The translations under genes were made by a program, and so were the position numbers. A stretch of DNA of 64,000 bases from JAIWNK01 sp964453115 (GTDB taxonomy: Bacteria > Chloroflexota > Anaerolineae > Anaerolineales > Anaerolineaceae), in the NCBI GenBank assembly GCA_964453115.1, contig CAYVRT010000007.1, forward strand, positions 1 through 64,000, read 5' to 3'. Below are positions 26,447 to 36,621 of the stretch, piece by piece; positions within the stretch are counted from its first letter, which is position 1; the number at the start of each line of letters is the position of its first letter. The notes under the pieces were generated by a model that did not search any database, was not told where the DNA came from, and worked only from the letters and a program-made list of their open reading frames with translations.

Positions 26447-27793
26447 ATGTTCATCCCTCATACCGATCTCGAACGCCAGGAAATGCTTCGGGTCGTCGGC
26501 GTCGAAAGCATTGAAGAACTTTTCAAGGATGTCCCTGTTGCTCATCGTTTTCCGCAGCTTAACCTGCCTGCTGCCTTGACGGAAATGGAAATCGTGGCCG
26601 AATTACAAGACCTGGCTGCGACCAATGAAAACACCCGAGATCTGATCTCATTCCTCGGTGCTGGTGCCTACAATCATTACATTCCCGCCATTGTGGATAG
26701 CGTCTTGCGGCGCGGTGAGTTTTACACTGCCTACACGCCCTATCAACCCGAAATTTCTCAGGGAACACTTCAGGCTATTTTTGAATATCAAAGTCTGATT
26801 TGCGCCCTTACCGGCATGGATGCAAGTAATGCATCGCATTATGACGGCGCCACTGCCACTGCCGAAGCAGGCATCTTGGCCTACCACCACTTTCGCGGCA
26901 AACGCAGCAAAATCATCACATCGCCCAGCCTGCATCCCTACTACCGCGATGTGCTTTGCACCTATATGTGCGGCTACGAAAACCTCTCCCTTATGGGTGG
27001 TGACCTTGATCCCCTCGGCAGCCCTGAACAGCTTTTGCCACTGATTGACTTTGACACTGCCCTGGTTGTTGTGCAATATCCCGACTTTCTAGGTCGCATC
27101 TTCGATTACACCGCCCTGGCAAGAAAAGCTCATGAAAATGGTGCATTGTTGGCTGTTGCTGTCAACCCACTTGCCCTTGGACTTCTCAAACCCCCATCCG
27201 AGTTTGGTGCGGATATTGTTGTGGGCGAAGGACAATCCCTTGGAATCCCATTATCCTATGGCGGCCCCTATCTCGGCATCTTTGCCACCCGCAAAGAGCT
27301 TGTCCGCAAAATTGCTGGGCGTCTGGTAGGGGAAACTGTAGACCAACAAGGTCGCAAAGGCTACGTTCTCACGCTCACAGCACGCGAACAACACATCCGG
27401 CGCGAAAAGGCCACTTCCAACATCTGCTCCAACCAGGGCCTCATGGCACTTGCCGCAACAGCTTATGTCAGCGCACTCGGCAAAAATGGCCTGCGCCAAG
27501 TTGCAGAGTTGTGCTATCAAAAAGCACACTATGCCGCCCAAGAGATTGCCTCCATACGCGGCTTCAAAGTCAATCAGTCAAACCCATTCTTCCATGAATT
27601 TGTTGTTGAATGCCCAATGTCAGCCAGCGAAATCAACGACAGACTATTGGAAGAAGATATTCTTGGTGGCTTTGATCTGGGAGAAATCTACCCCAAGATG
27701 AAAAACCATCTACTGATTGCAGTCACCGAAATGAACACCCGCGAGCAAATTGACATCCTCTGCGAAGCCCTTCAGGAGATCAACGATGACTGA
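26447..27793 (+). CDS. gcvPA: Glycine dehydrogenase (decarboxylating) subunit 1
   Basis: This is the N-terminal half of the split P protein, with 448 residues. MFIPHTDLERQEMLRVVGVESIEELF is the usual start. FLGAGAYNHYIPAIVDSVL, YTPYQPEISQGTLQAIFEYQS and NICSNQGLMALAA are conserved stretches. It forms the alpha2beta2 enzyme with GcvPB to decarboxylate glycine. Its end overlaps gcvPB by 8 bases. No defects are seen. Confidence 0.97.
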   Translation: MFIPHTDLERQEMLRVVGVESIEELFKDVPVAHRFPQLNLPAALTEMEIVAELQDLAATNENTRDLISFLGAGAYNHYIPAIVDSVLRRGEFYTAYTPYQPEISQGTLQAIFEYQSLICALTGMDASNASHYDGATATAEAGILAYHHFRGKRSKIITSPSLHPYYRDVLCTYMCGYENLSLMGGDLDPLGSPEQLLPLIDFDTALVVVQYPDFLGRIFDYTALARKAHENGALLAVAVNPLALGLLKPPSEFGADIVVGEGQSLGIPLSYGGPYLGIFATRKELVRKIAGRLVGETVDQQGRKGYVLTLTAREQHIRREKATSNICSNQGLMALAATAYVSALGKNGLRQVAELCYQKAHYAAQEIASIRGFKVNQSNPFFHEFVVECPMSASEINDRLLEEDILGGFDLGEIYPKMKNHLLIAVTEMNTREQIDILCEALQEINDD

Positions 27794-29249
27794 ACCAACC
27801 ATCTATGAATTATCTGCTCCTGGCCGCATTGGCATCCGCTTTCCAGAGCCGGATGTCTTCACTTCACCCCTGCCAGAAGGCTTTATCCGAGAAGACCTGC
27901 CCTTACCCGAGCTATCCGAGGTAGATGTTGTTCGTCACTTCACACACCTCTCACATCTCAACTACTGCATTGATCAAGGTTTCTACCCGCTTGGCTCCTG
28001 CACCATGAAGTACAACCCCAAAGTCAACGAAGATGCTGCACGTTTGCCCGGCTTTGCCTTTGTCCACCCACTGCAACCCATTGAAACCGTTCAGGGCAGC
28101 CTGGCACTCATGTTTGAACTGCAAGAATACCTCAAAGCCATCAGCGGATTTTCCGCCATTTCCCTTCAACCCGCTGCCGGCGCACAAGGCGAAATGGTTG
28201 GTGTCATGATCATGCGCGCCTATTTTCAGGAACGGGGCGAAAAAAATCGCACCCGCATGATCATCCCCGACTCGGCCCATGGTACCAACCCGGCCAGCTC
28301 AGCCATGACAGGGTTTGAAGTTGTCCCCGTTGCAACCGATGAAAAAGGCAACGTTAACCTTGACCAATTGCGGCAAGTCTGCGATCAAAACACCGCCGGT
28401 CTGATGCTGACCAACCCCAACACACTTGGCCTCTTCGATCAAAACGTTGTAGAAGTAATCCGCATCGTCCACGAAGCCGGTGGCTTGGTATACGGAGATG
28501 GTGCAAATCTCAATGCATTGCTTGGCATCTGCCGTCCAGGTGATCTGGGATTCGATGTAATGCACTTTAACCTGCATAAAACTTTCTCCACCCCACATGG
28601 TGGAGGCGGACCTGGCAGTGGCCCAGTTGGCGTGGCAAAACACCTGGCCGAATTCCTGCCAGCACCCATCATTGGCATCCTGGAAGAAGGGAATGCTGAA
28701 GAACCACCTCTCTATGGCCTGGAAACCCCTGACAAAACCATTGGACGCGTCAAGGCCTTTCATGGACATTTTGGCATGATGGTTCGGGCCTTCACTTACA
28801 TCTCCATGTATGGCGAAGACCATCTGCGCAAAATTGCAGAACACGCTGTGCTGAATGCCAACTACCTCATGGCACGCCTCAGCACAGTCTATCATCTACC
28901 CTATCAACGCACCTGTATGCATGAATTTGTCCTCGAAGGTAAGTGGGAAGACGCCCCTGGCATCATTGCCCTCGACATTGCAAAACGGCTGATGGATTAT
29001 AACATCCATCCACCAACCAATTACTTTCCTCTCATCGTACATGAAGCATTAATGATCGAGCCAACAGAAACTGAAAGCAAACAATCTCTGGATGCATTCG
29101 TAGATGCAATGCTCAAAATTGCAGAAGAAGCACACTCACAGCCAGAATTGCTCAAATCGGCGCCACACATCACGCCTGTTGGCCGCATGGACGAAGTCAA
29201 AGCCGCCAAAGATCTGGTTCTGTGCTGCTGGATATCCGACCAGAACTAA
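27786..29249 (+). CDS. gcvPB: Glycine dehydrogenase (decarboxylating) subunit 2
   Basis: This is the PLP-binding half of the split P protein, with 487 residues. The PLP Schiff-base lysine is K265 in FNLHKTFSTPHGGGGPG. Other conserved blocks are QPAAGAQGEMVGV, IPDSAHGTNPASSAMTGF and YPLGSCTMKYNPK. It ends at a strong terminator. gcvT and lpd are not adjacent and must lie elsewhere, because H and P alone cannot complete glycine cleavage. Confidence 0.97.
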   Translation: MTEPTIYELSAPGRIGIRFPEPDVFTSPLPEGFIREDLPLPELSEVDVVRHFTHLSHLNYCIDQGFYPLGSCTMKYNPKVNEDAARLPGFAFVHPLQPIETVQGSLALMFELQEYLKAISGFSAISLQPAAGAQGEMVGVMIMRAYFQERGEKNRTRMIIPDSAHGTNPASSAMTGFEVVPVATDEKGNVNLDQLRQVCDQNTAGLMLTNPNTLGLFDQNVVEVIRIVHEAGGLVYGDGANLNALLGICRPGDLGFDVMHFNLHKTFSTPHGGGGPGSGPVGVAKHLAEFLPAPIIGILEEGNAEEPPLYGLETPDKTIGRVKAFHGHFGMMVRAFTYISMYGEDHLRKIAEHAVLNANYLMARLSTVYHLPYQRTCMHEFVLEGKWEDAPGIIALDIAKRLMDYNIHPPTNYFPLIVHEALMIEPTETESKQSLDAFVDAMLKIAEEAHSQPELLKSAPHITPVGRMDEVKAAKDLVLCCWISDQN

Positions 29250-29272
29250 CTCTCACTTCCCATTCAAAAAAG

Positions 29273-29310
29273 GCTACCCAACTTGCGCTGCCAAGACGGG
29301 TAGCTTTTTT
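29273..29310 (+). terminator. Rho-independent terminator of the gcv operon
   Basis: GCTACCC (29273-29279) and GGGTAGC (29298-29304) pair, preceded by an A-run and followed by TTTTTT (29305-29310). Confidence 0.92.
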
Positions 29311-29372
29311 GTTCACCTTCACTGATTTTCGTGTAAAATAAATTCATATTCTCTCATTTTCAGGAGGCTCAA

Positions 29373-30965
29373 ATGGCACAATCCACTTTAGACAAACCAA
29401 TTAATACCCAAAAACTCAAAAGAGAAATTACACTCCTCCCCTTGTTTGCTCTTATCTATTTTACTGTTTGCGGCGGCGCGTTTGGCATTGAATCGTTGAT
29501 TGGTCTATCCGGCCCCCTGATGGCTCTCATTCTCATCGCCATTACCCCCATCGTCTTCAGCATACCCAACATGCTAATGGTACGTGAAATGACATCCATG
29601 ATGCCTGTTGAAGGTGGGTACTACCACTGGGTCAAACAAGCTTTTGGTCGCTTTGCCGGTTTCATGGCTGGATGGATGAATTGGGTTGTTTCCTGGGTAG
29701 ATGTTACCATCTACCCCGTCCTCGCCGCATCCTACATTAGCTACTTCTTTCCCTTCTTACGTCAAGACCTTCTCATTGGATCCATCGTCATCCCAGCCTG
29801 GGTCCTGCAATGGCTCGTTACCCTCACGATCATCTGGGCAATCACCACTCTTAATGTGCGCGGCGCCCGTTTGGTTGGCCTGACCGCCAATTGGATAGGC
29901 ATCATCATGATCATTCCACTTATCCTGCTTTCCATCTTCGGTATCTATAACTGGATCCGCAGCGGGGTCACCATCAGCCTCCCGCTTCTCTCATCTGGCG
30001 AACCAAGTTGGGATGGGATCATTTCTTCACTCAGCGTAGGTCTCTTTGTTGTTATGTGGAATTACATGGGCTGGGAATTGCCAACTGCTGCCGGAGATGA
30101 AATTGTCAACCCCAAACGCACCTATCCACTAGCAATGGCCCTTGTCCTGGTTGCCGCCATTGCCACTTATGCACTACCAGTTTTAGGCGGCCTGTATGGC
30201 GGTGCTGGTAGCGATGGACGTTATGTTCTCTGGGGACAGGAAGAAAACGAAACCGGTGAAGGAATTGGGATTGTTCTTTCCGATTATAATGTCACAGACG
30301 ATCAACTTCAACGTTGGGGAGTAGACCCAAGCCGAGAATTTGGCTGGCAATTTCCCGAAATTGCACACGCCATCGGCGAAGAAACTCTTGGCACAAAAAA
30401 CAATTGGCTGGCACGCTTCCTGGGCGGCTCTGTTACCCTGGCTGCATTTTTAAGTATGTTAGGGCTATTCATCGGCAATGGTCTTGGTGGCACGCGCATT
30501 CCATTTGCCATGGCCGAAGATGGCATGATGCCCCAATGGATGACAAAAGTGCATCCCAAGTTTGGCACCCCCTGGGTTTCAATCCTCTTCTGCGGTGTCA
30601 TTTTCTCTGTCTTCTCACTTCAGGCGTTTGAAAAGCTGGTCGTCATTGATGTCTTTCTCAACATGCTCGTCCTGTTTATGCAGCTAATGGCTCTTTGGAA
30701 ACTGCGCTTCTCTCTGCCAGACATTCAACGAAATGCTGTACCGGGCGGCTATTTCGGCCTTTTTCTCGTCACCCTAGGCCCAACCTTTTTCATCTTCTTT
30801 GCCATCTACAGTCAGTATGTTGAAGAAGGCGTCAATTCTATTATCTGGGCCCTTGGTGCCATGGCATTAGGCGCCCTACTCTATTTCCCAATTCTCAAGT
30901 ACGTCAAGCCAGGCATCCCTGATGTCAATCCTTTTGAACCCGCTACTGAAAGCGAAGCAGAATAA
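29373..30965 (+). CDS. APC-superfamily amino acid permease
   Basis: The protein has 530 residues with about twelve membrane helices. The N-terminal unwound-helix motif is seen in YFTVCGGAFGIESLIGLSGP (TM1), and EGGYYHWVKQAFGRFAGFMAGW is characteristic of the family. An extended loop (about residues 275-330) lies between helices 7 and 8, and the tail is acidic. It is an inner-membrane importer or antiporter of amino acids or polyamines. CAGGAGG precedes the start. It lies just after the glycine-regulated operon but beyond a strong terminator, so co-regulation with gcv is uncertain. Confidence 0.9.
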   Translation: MAQSTLDKPINTQKLKREITLLPLFALIYFTVCGGAFGIESLIGLSGPLMALILIAITPIVFSIPNMLMVREMTSMMPVEGGYYHWVKQAFGRFAGFMAGWMNWVVSWVDVTIYPVLAASYISYFFPFLRQDLLIGSIVIPAWVLQWLVTLTIIWAITTLNVRGARLVGLTANWIGIIMIIPLILLSIFGIYNWIRSGVTISLPLLSSGEPSWDGIISSLSVGLFVVMWNYMGWELPTAAGDEIVNPKRTYPLAMALVLVAAIATYALPVLGGLYGGAGSDGRYVLWGQEENETGEGIGIVLSDYNVTDDQLQRWGVDPSREFGWQFPEIAHAIGEETLGTKNNWLARFLGGSVTLAAFLSMLGLFIGNGLGGTRIPFAMAEDGMMPQWMTKVHPKFGTPWVSILFCGVIFSVFSLQAFEKLVVIDVFLNMLVLFMQLMALWKLRFSLPDIQRNAVPGGYFGLFLVTLGPTFFIFFAIYSQYVEEGVNSIIWALGAMALGALLYFPILKYVKPGIPDVNPFEPATESEAE

Positions 30966-30973
30966 AACCCATC

Positions 30974-31003
30974 AGCCTGGCCGGGTATTTGCCCGGCTAG
31001 GCT
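30974..31003 (+). terminator. GC hairpin after the permease gene
   Basis: AGCC/GGCT and GCCGGG/CCCGGC pair to make an interrupted stem. The following bases are CCCTTATCC rather than a T-run, so termination may be weak. It ends only 10 bases before the next ATG. Confidence 0.6.
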
Positions 31004-31013
31004 CCCTTATCCC

Positions 31014-32195
31014 ATGAAAATTCAACTTTCTCCTCTGAATTTCACAACCCGAAAACATTTCCCAGGAACATTTGGCAATCCTTTTGACCGTGTCCTCCAT
31101 GCGTTCAATGCCATTCAATCCATTTCACCACCGCTATATGCCTTTCTTCTATTGGGTCTTTCCCTTCTTGTATCGCGCGCCCAATGGCCAATTGCCCTGG
31201 CAGCCTTTGCATTCTTCCTTAGTGACTGGTTCTCCCTTACCCTTTTGCCAAGAATCGGAAAATCGTACGGCCCTTCCCAGCCGCCAACTCTCATCCTCGC
31301 TCTCATGCGCAGCCTGGCCTTTGTACTTCCCTTGTCCTATGCACTCGCCCTCCAGTTTCTTGGCACACTGCTCATGATCTATGCCTTTTGGTTTGAACCT
31401 CATCAAATCCGCATCACCCATCAAAAAATCACCTACCCAGATTGCAACCCCGGCCCACCCCTGCGAATTTTGCACCTCTCCGACCTGCATCTGGAACGAA
31501 TTACCGAACGAGAACAAATTCTCAATCAAAAAATTGCACAACTAAAACCAGATCTCATCCTCTTCACCGGTGATTTTCTTAGCCTTTCCTACCGTGAAGA
31601 TCCAGATGCCATCGAGCAAGTACGTCAATTGATTGAACAATGGCACGCGCCCTATGGAATCTATGTCGTCAGCGGCAGCCCAGCCGTTGATTTGCCCCAC
31701 ATCTTTCCGCAAATAATTCACAACATCCCCATCCATCGCCTTGAAAACCATTCCATTATCATCCAAACCCATAAAGGCCCATTACGCCTGCTAGGTCTGA
31801 GTTGCACACACAATCCAGCGCTCGATGTTCCGCGCGTACACGCCCTCCTGCAAAGCCCTGCTCCCCCAAATTGCTTTACCATTCTTCTCTACCATTCACC
31901 AGACTTGGCCCCAGACCTTCAACACGCTCCCATTAACCTGCTTCTCTCTGGTCATACACACGGCGGGCAGGTACGTCTCCCATTGTTTGGCGCAATTTTC
32001 ACAGCCAGTCTATATGGCCGCAAACTTCAGGCTGGCCGATATGAGCTAAACAACCTCACGCTGTATATTTCGCGCGGCATCGGCTTGGAAGGCGCTGGAG
32101 CGCCGCGTGTACGCTTCCTCTGTCCACCAGAAATCATTCTCTGGGAAATTGATGCCTCGCAAGAAAAACAACCCGTCAACTCGGGACAAATGTAG
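31014..32195 (+). CDS. Membrane-linked metallophosphoesterase (YkuE-like) lacking the GNH motif
   Basis: The protein has 393 residues. Three or four hydrophobic segments occupy residues 40-127. The calcineurin-like domain begins at LHLSDLHL (D157, H159), followed by TGDF (D187), HSPDLAP (H294) and SGHTHGGQ (H314, H316). The usual GNH[D/E] motif is replaced by GSPAVD at 221-226, removing the Asn and His that help bind the second metal and protonate the leaving group. It may have weak or altered activity. ATG 31014 lacks a Shine-Dalgarno and lies right after a hairpin, so the start is uncertain. Confidence 0.82.
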   Translation: MKIQLSPLNFTTRKHFPGTFGNPFDRVLHAFNAIQSISPPLYAFLLLGLSLLVSRAQWPIALAAFAFFLSDWFSLTLLPRIGKSYGPSQPPTLILALMRSLAFVLPLSYALALQFLGTLLMIYAFWFEPHQIRITHQKITYPDCNPGPPLRILHLSDLHLERITEREQILNQKIAQLKPDLILFTGDFLSLSYREDPDAIEQVRQLIEQWHAPYGIYVVSGSPAVDLPHIFPQIIHNIPIHRLENHSIIIQTHKGPLRLLGLSCTHNPALDVPRVHALLQSPAPPNCFTILLYHSPDLAPDLQHAPINLLLSGHTHGGQVRLPLFGAIFTASLYGRKLQAGRYELNNLTLYISRGIGLEGAGAPRVRFLCPPEIILWEIDASQEKQPVNSGQM

Positions 32196-32250
32196 CTATT
32201 CTATCTCCACAGTCAGCAGTATAATCATTCCAAACCACCAAGGAGTCCCC

Positions 32251-33684
32251 ATGAACAATATCTTTGAAATTCCACAACGCATTACCCTGCACCTTGCAGA
32301 GGAAAACGTTTCACCAACCGGGGTGCATATTCAATTGCTTCTCGCCCCAGAAACGCCCAGTTTGGATGCGCCTGGCAAAACCGTTGGCGACATTATATAC
32401 GTAGCTGGCGAAGTGCGCGTCTCGCTCGGCGAAGCGGCCAGCAAACTATCCACAGAAGCCTTTCGCAAAGCAGGCGGAACAACAGCCAAATGGCTTCTCA
32501 GCCATCACGTTGCAAACGCCTGCCTGACACTTGAGACCCAACCAACTTTTGAAATCACTGATGCCATCCCCGCCTTCTACGAGGGTCTATTACTTGGCTC
32601 ATTCCAGTTTGAGCGCTACAAAAAAATCGAATCCAACCCCACCCCCGTGCAAATTTGGATCCACACAGAAAACCAACGCTCTGAAGCCCAGGCCCATATC
32701 CAGCACGCCACCCGGCTATGCGCCGCTGTCAACCTGGCTCGCGACTGGGCACATGAACCCGCCAACATCATCAATCCTGTAACATTAGCAGAACGTGCTC
32801 AGGCCCTAGCAGACCGTTACGGGTTGCGCTGCACCATCCTCACCGACCAGGAACTAGAATCGATGGGCGCGGGTGCTATCGTAGCCGTTGGCAAAGGCAG
32901 CCAAACGCCAAGCCGTTTAATCATCATCGAATATCCCGGCAAAAATCCACCTGGGGATATCAAACCCGTTGTCCTGGTAGGCAAGGCCCTTACCTTTGAT
33001 ACCGGTGGTTACTCCATCAAAACCACCGAAGGCATCGTCGGCATGAAGTACGACAAATGTGGCGGAATCACCGTTCTTGCCACCCTCATGGCAGCCGCCG
33101 AATTAGGCGTTTCACGTCCCATCATCGGTGTAATCGGCGCGGCCGAAAATATGATTTCAGCCCAGGCTTATCGCCCAGACGACATCCTGCGCAGCCTCTC
33201 TGGAAAAACAATTGAAATCATTAGCACCGATGCCGAAGGGCGCCTCGTCCTCGCAGATGCGCTCACCTATGCCCAGAAAAACTTCTCTGCCCATGCCGTC
33301 ATTGATCTTGCTACCCTCACAGGGGGTGTGCTCGTCGCACTGGGTCGCGTACGCGCCGGATTACTCTCAAATGACGACACCCTCTCTCAGGCCCTCTATG
33401 CTGCCGGACAAGCAACCCACGAGCGGCTGTGGAGACTGCCTCTCGATGAAGACTTTGCCCACTTAATTAAAAGCAGCGATGCCGACATCAAAAATTCAGG
33501 CGGACGCGAAGGTCACTGCATCCTGGGTGGGATTTTCCTCAAAAATTTCATTGAAGAAGGCACCCCTTGGGCACACCTTGATATTGCGGGTGTTGCCGAC
33601 TTGCCCAACGAAGGCCCCTATTGCCCCAAGGGAGCCACAGGCTTTGGCGTGCGGCTGCTCATTCGCTATCTTGAAACACTATAA
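32251..33684 (+). CDS. pepA: Leucyl aminopeptidase (M17)
   Basis: This is a cytosolic two-metal aminopeptidase of 477 residues. The catalytic domain shows VGKALTFDTGGYSIK (metal and catalytic Lys region), MKYDKCGG and the signature STDAEGRLVLADAL (NTDAEGRL type). The N-terminal domain (residues 1-150) is typical. AGGAG before ATG 32251 fixes the start; the frame is open further upstream through the end of the phosphoesterase gene, but that part is not conserved. It ends at a bidirectional terminator shared with alaS. Confidence 0.95.
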   Translation: MNNIFEIPQRITLHLAEENVSPTGVHIQLLLAPETPSLDAPGKTVGDIIYVAGEVRVSLGEAASKLSTEAFRKAGGTTAKWLLSHHVANACLTLETQPTFEITDAIPAFYEGLLLGSFQFERYKKIESNPTPVQIWIHTENQRSEAQAHIQHATRLCAAVNLARDWAHEPANIINPVTLAERAQALADRYGLRCTILTDQELESMGAGAIVAVGKGSQTPSRLIIIEYPGKNPPGDIKPVVLVGKALTFDTGGYSIKTTEGIVGMKYDKCGGITVLATLMAAAELGVSRPIIGVIGAAENMISAQAYRPDDILRSLSGKTIEIISTDAEGRLVLADALTYAQKNFSAHAVIDLATLTGGVLVALGRVRAGLLSNDDTLSQALYAAGQATHERLWRLPLDEDFAHLIKSSDADIKNSGGREGHCILGGIFLKNFIEEGTPWAHLDIAGVADLPNEGPYCPKGATGFGVRLLIRYLETL

Positions 33685-33710
33685 CTCCACAGCCATCCTC
33701 AAAAGAAAAA

Positions 33711-33738
33711 ACCGGGGCGTCGTAAGCCCCGGTTTTTA
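33711..33738. terminator. Bidirectional terminator between pepA and alaS
   Basis: ACCGGGGC (33711-33718) and GCCCCGGT (33726-33733) pair. An A-run precedes and TTTTT follows, so it works for both convergent genes. Confidence 0.92.
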
Positions 33739-33754
33739 TTGATCCACTCTTTGT

Positions 33755-36502
33755 TTAGCCCAGCTTATTTTTCAGCCATGGCACAACCTGATCCAGCGCT
33801 TCCGATAAATGGGCTGCATCCTTACCACCAGCTTGCGCCAGCGTTGGACGCCCCCCCCCACTACCACCAATCTTCTGTGCCACAGCCTTCACCAACTCAC
33901 CTGCATGGACACGCTTAATCAAATCATCAGTCACAGCTGCAACAATCATCGGGCGCTCATCCACAGCGCTGCCAAGCACTACCACACCACTGGCATAGCG
34001 GCGCCGAAAACGATCCGTCATCTCGCGCAAAGTATCTGCATCTGCATTGGGCAGCATCGCCACCAACACAGGCACGCCTTGCACCATTTCAACCATCTGT
34101 AAATGCGTTTCAAACGCCGCAGCCACCAATTCCTGTCGCAAATGCATTGCCTGCTTACGAGACCGCTCAAGCTCATCGCCTAAAGTTTGCAACTTTCCAA
34201 CCACCTCATCCATTGGACAACTCAACAAACCTGCCGCCTGCTTCAAAATTCGCAAACGTCGCTGCACCAAATCGTAGGCTGCCCTACCAGTGACAGCCTC
34301 AATTCGCCGCACACCTGCCGCAGCACTACCTTCACTCACAATCACAAACAAGCCAATATCCGCCGTCTCATCTACATGCGTGCCCCCACATAATTCATAA
34401 GATACTTTGCTCTCATCACCAATTGTAATCGTGCGCACCGTTTCGCCATACTTTTCACCAAACAAGGCCATTGCACCTTGTTCCATTGCCTCGGTTAAGG
34501 ACTTAACCACCACAGCCAAACGGTAATTACGCAGAATCTTGGCATTCACACCTGCCTCAATGCGCTCTAATTGCTCAGCCGTCACTGCCTCAGGATGAGT
34601 AAAATCAAAACGCAAACGCTCCGGCGCAACCAATGAACCAGCCTGGCGAGCATGTTCACCCAGAACATGATGCAATTCAGCATGTAACAAGTGCGTTGCC
34701 GTGTGATTGCGCATCACATCGCGCCGACGCTCCATATCCACCTCAAGCATTGCCACATCCCCCACCTGCGGGCGTCCCCGGACAACCTCCCCAAGATGAA
34801 TAATCACGCCCGCTGCGGGTTTACGAACATCCCGCACAACAATCTCCCAACTCCCATCCGCACTTACAATCTTTCCTGTATCCGAAACCTGCCCACCGGC
34901 CTCAATGTAAAAACACGTTTTCGACGCAATCACATCTACAAAATCCCCAACCTGCGCCTCACCAACCGCATTCGCGTCCTTCAAAATCCCCAATAACTCA
35001 ACTGTCATGCGGGCTGCGCCGCGTTCATCCTCGTAATAAGGATCGTAAACCACCCCACCAGGGCCAATTCGTCCTTCGGTTTGCAATGCTTCCAGCACCG
35101 CCCGATACACATCCACATCCTCACCTCCCAGAGGGCCAAACGCCTTACCAGACCCCGAAGCGACACGGTGTTCCTCCATCGCAGCCCGAAAACCCGTCTC
35201 TTCAACATCCAGCCCCTGCTCGCGTGCAATGTCGCGCGTGATTTCAAGCGGCAGGCCAAGCGTCGCATACAAATCAAACGCCTTATGCCCACTCAGCACT
35301 GTTTCACCGCCTTGCTTCAGTTCAGCCAACATCTCATCGAGACGTGCCATCCCAGCTTCAACAGTCCGTTCAAAACGATCCTCTTCGCGCGTCAGATTTT
35401 CCAAAATTGTTTTCTGATTGCGTCGCAGTTCAGGATAGGCTGCCCCATAATGCTCAATCACCACTTCAGCCAATCGGGCTAAAAACGGCGCCTTCAGTCC
35501 AATTTTGCTTCCAAAACGCGCTGCCCGTCGGATGATCATCCTACATACATAATTACGTCCAGTATTGCCCGGCACCACCCCGTCCGCAATCAAAAACGAG
35601 GCCGCCCGGCTATGGTCCGCAAGCACTCGATAAGGCGTCACATGCTCAGAACGTTGCTCATCTGTATCACCAGTCATTTCTTGCACCAGATCCATCACCG
35701 GCGAAAGCAAATCCGTTTCATAATTGGAGGTTACGCCCTGAATCACAGACACAATCCGTTCAAATCCCATCCCCGTATCAACATGACGCTCAGGCAAAGG
35801 ATCGAGCTGCGTTGCAGAAATTCGATTGTACTGAATAAACACCAGGTTCCATAGCTCTCGATAGCGTTTACAATCCCCATTCACACAGCACACATGCCCT
35901 GGCTGTCCAGATTTGTCACAAAAGGCGGGGCCCAAGTCAATATGAATTTCACTACATGGCCCACAAGGTCCAGTTTCAGCCATTTCCCAAAAATTATCTT
36001 TCCTTCCACCAGGGACCACATGCTCCGCCAACATTCCTGGCTGCTGCCGCCACAACGCGCATGCCTCCTCGTCCGTAGGAATATTCCCCTTATCATCCTG
36101 GAAATACGTCGCCCACAAACGCCCACGATCCAACCCCCAAACCTCTGTCAACAGTTCCCATGCCCAGGCAATCGCTTCCTTTTTGTAATAATCACCAAAA
36201 GACCAATTACCCAACATCTCAAAAAACGTGTGGTGAAAATCATCCCGTCCCACATCATCCAGATCATTATGCTTGCCAGCCACGCGAATACATTTCTGCG
36301 AATTTGCTGCTCGGCGATAAGGCCGATGATCGGTCCCCAAAAACACGTCTTTAAACTGCACCATACCAGCATTGGTAAACAACAAGGTCTGATCCCCGCC
36401 TGGCACCAACGACGAAGACGCCACGTAGGTATGCCCGCGCTGCACAAAGAAATCAATGAATGATTGCCGTATTTCGGCACCGGTCATCACTTTTTTTACC
36501 AT
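33755..36502 (-). CDS. alaS: Alanyl-tRNA synthetase
   Basis: This class II enzyme charges tRNA-Ala. It has 915 residues, somewhat longer than the roughly 876 of E. coli. The start is ATG 36502, with GAGGA 5 nt upstream (MVKKVMTGAEIRQSFIDFF). Motif 1 region SSLVPGGDQTLLFTNAGMVQFKD, the editing-domain zinc-type motif HTATHLLHAEL, CGGTHVDETADIG, and the C-terminal oligomerisation domain GSGGGRPTLAQAGGKD are all present. It has its own promoter overlapping the end of the upstream protease gene. The leader is too short for a T-box. Confidence 0.97.
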   Translation of the reverse strand: MVKKVMTGAEIRQSFIDFFVQRGHTYVASSSLVPGGDQTLLFTNAGMVQFKDVFLGTDHRPYRRAANSQKCIRVAGKHNDLDDVGRDDFHHTFFEMLGNWSFGDYYKKEAIAWAWELLTEVWGLDRGRLWATYFQDDKGNIPTDEEACALWRQQPGMLAEHVVPGGRKDNFWEMAETGPCGPCSEIHIDLGPAFCDKSGQPGHVCCVNGDCKRYRELWNLVFIQYNRISATQLDPLPERHVDTGMGFERIVSVIQGVTSNYETDLLSPVMDLVQEMTGDTDEQRSEHVTPYRVLADHSRAASFLIADGVVPGNTGRNYVCRMIIRRAARFGSKIGLKAPFLARLAEVVIEHYGAAYPELRRNQKTILENLTREEDRFERTVEAGMARLDEMLAELKQGGETVLSGHKAFDLYATLGLPLEITRDIAREQGLDVEETGFRAAMEEHRVASGSGKAFGPLGGEDVDVYRAVLEALQTEGRIGPGGVVYDPYYEDERGAARMTVELLGILKDANAVGEAQVGDFVDVIASKTCFYIEAGGQVSDTGKIVSADGSWEIVVRDVRKPAAGVIIHLGEVVRGRPQVGDVAMLEVDMERRRDVMRNHTATHLLHAELHHVLGEHARQAGSLVAPERLRFDFTHPEAVTAEQLERIEAGVNAKILRNYRLAVVVKSLTEAMEQGAMALFGEKYGETVRTITIGDESKVSYELCGGTHVDETADIGLFVIVSEGSAAAGVRRIEAVTGRAAYDLVQRRLRILKQAAGLLSCPMDEVVGKLQTLGDELERSRKQAMHLRQELVAAAFETHLQMVEMVQGVPVLVAMLPNADADTLREMTDRFRRRYASGVVVLGSAVDERPMIVAAVTDDLIKRVHAGELVKAVAQKIGGSGGGRPTLAQAGGKDAAHLSEALDQVVPWLKNKLG

Positions 36503-36585
36503 AAGTCCTCGGTGAGAAATCAGTTTAAGATAAGAAAAATTTACCAAGCTTTCAGCTCAGGCTTTCTTCTTCTTTTACTCTGAAA

Positions 36586-36614
36586 ATGATACTCGATTGC
36601 CGTGAGCGCGTCAA
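36586..36614 (-). promoter_or_regulatory. Promoter of alaS
   Basis: On the minus strand TTGACG (36614-36609) and TATCAT (36591-36586) are 17 bases apart. This sits immediately after the stop of the protease gene (36622), so alaS has its own start independent of the sigma-54 operon. Confidence 0.65.
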
Positions 36615-36621
36615 GAAAATT

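Noticed and set aside
36503..36585. Possible T-box or amino-acid riboswitch in the alaS leader
   Set aside because: The leader is about 77 bases, too short, and no T-box sequence (TGGNACCGCG) is present.
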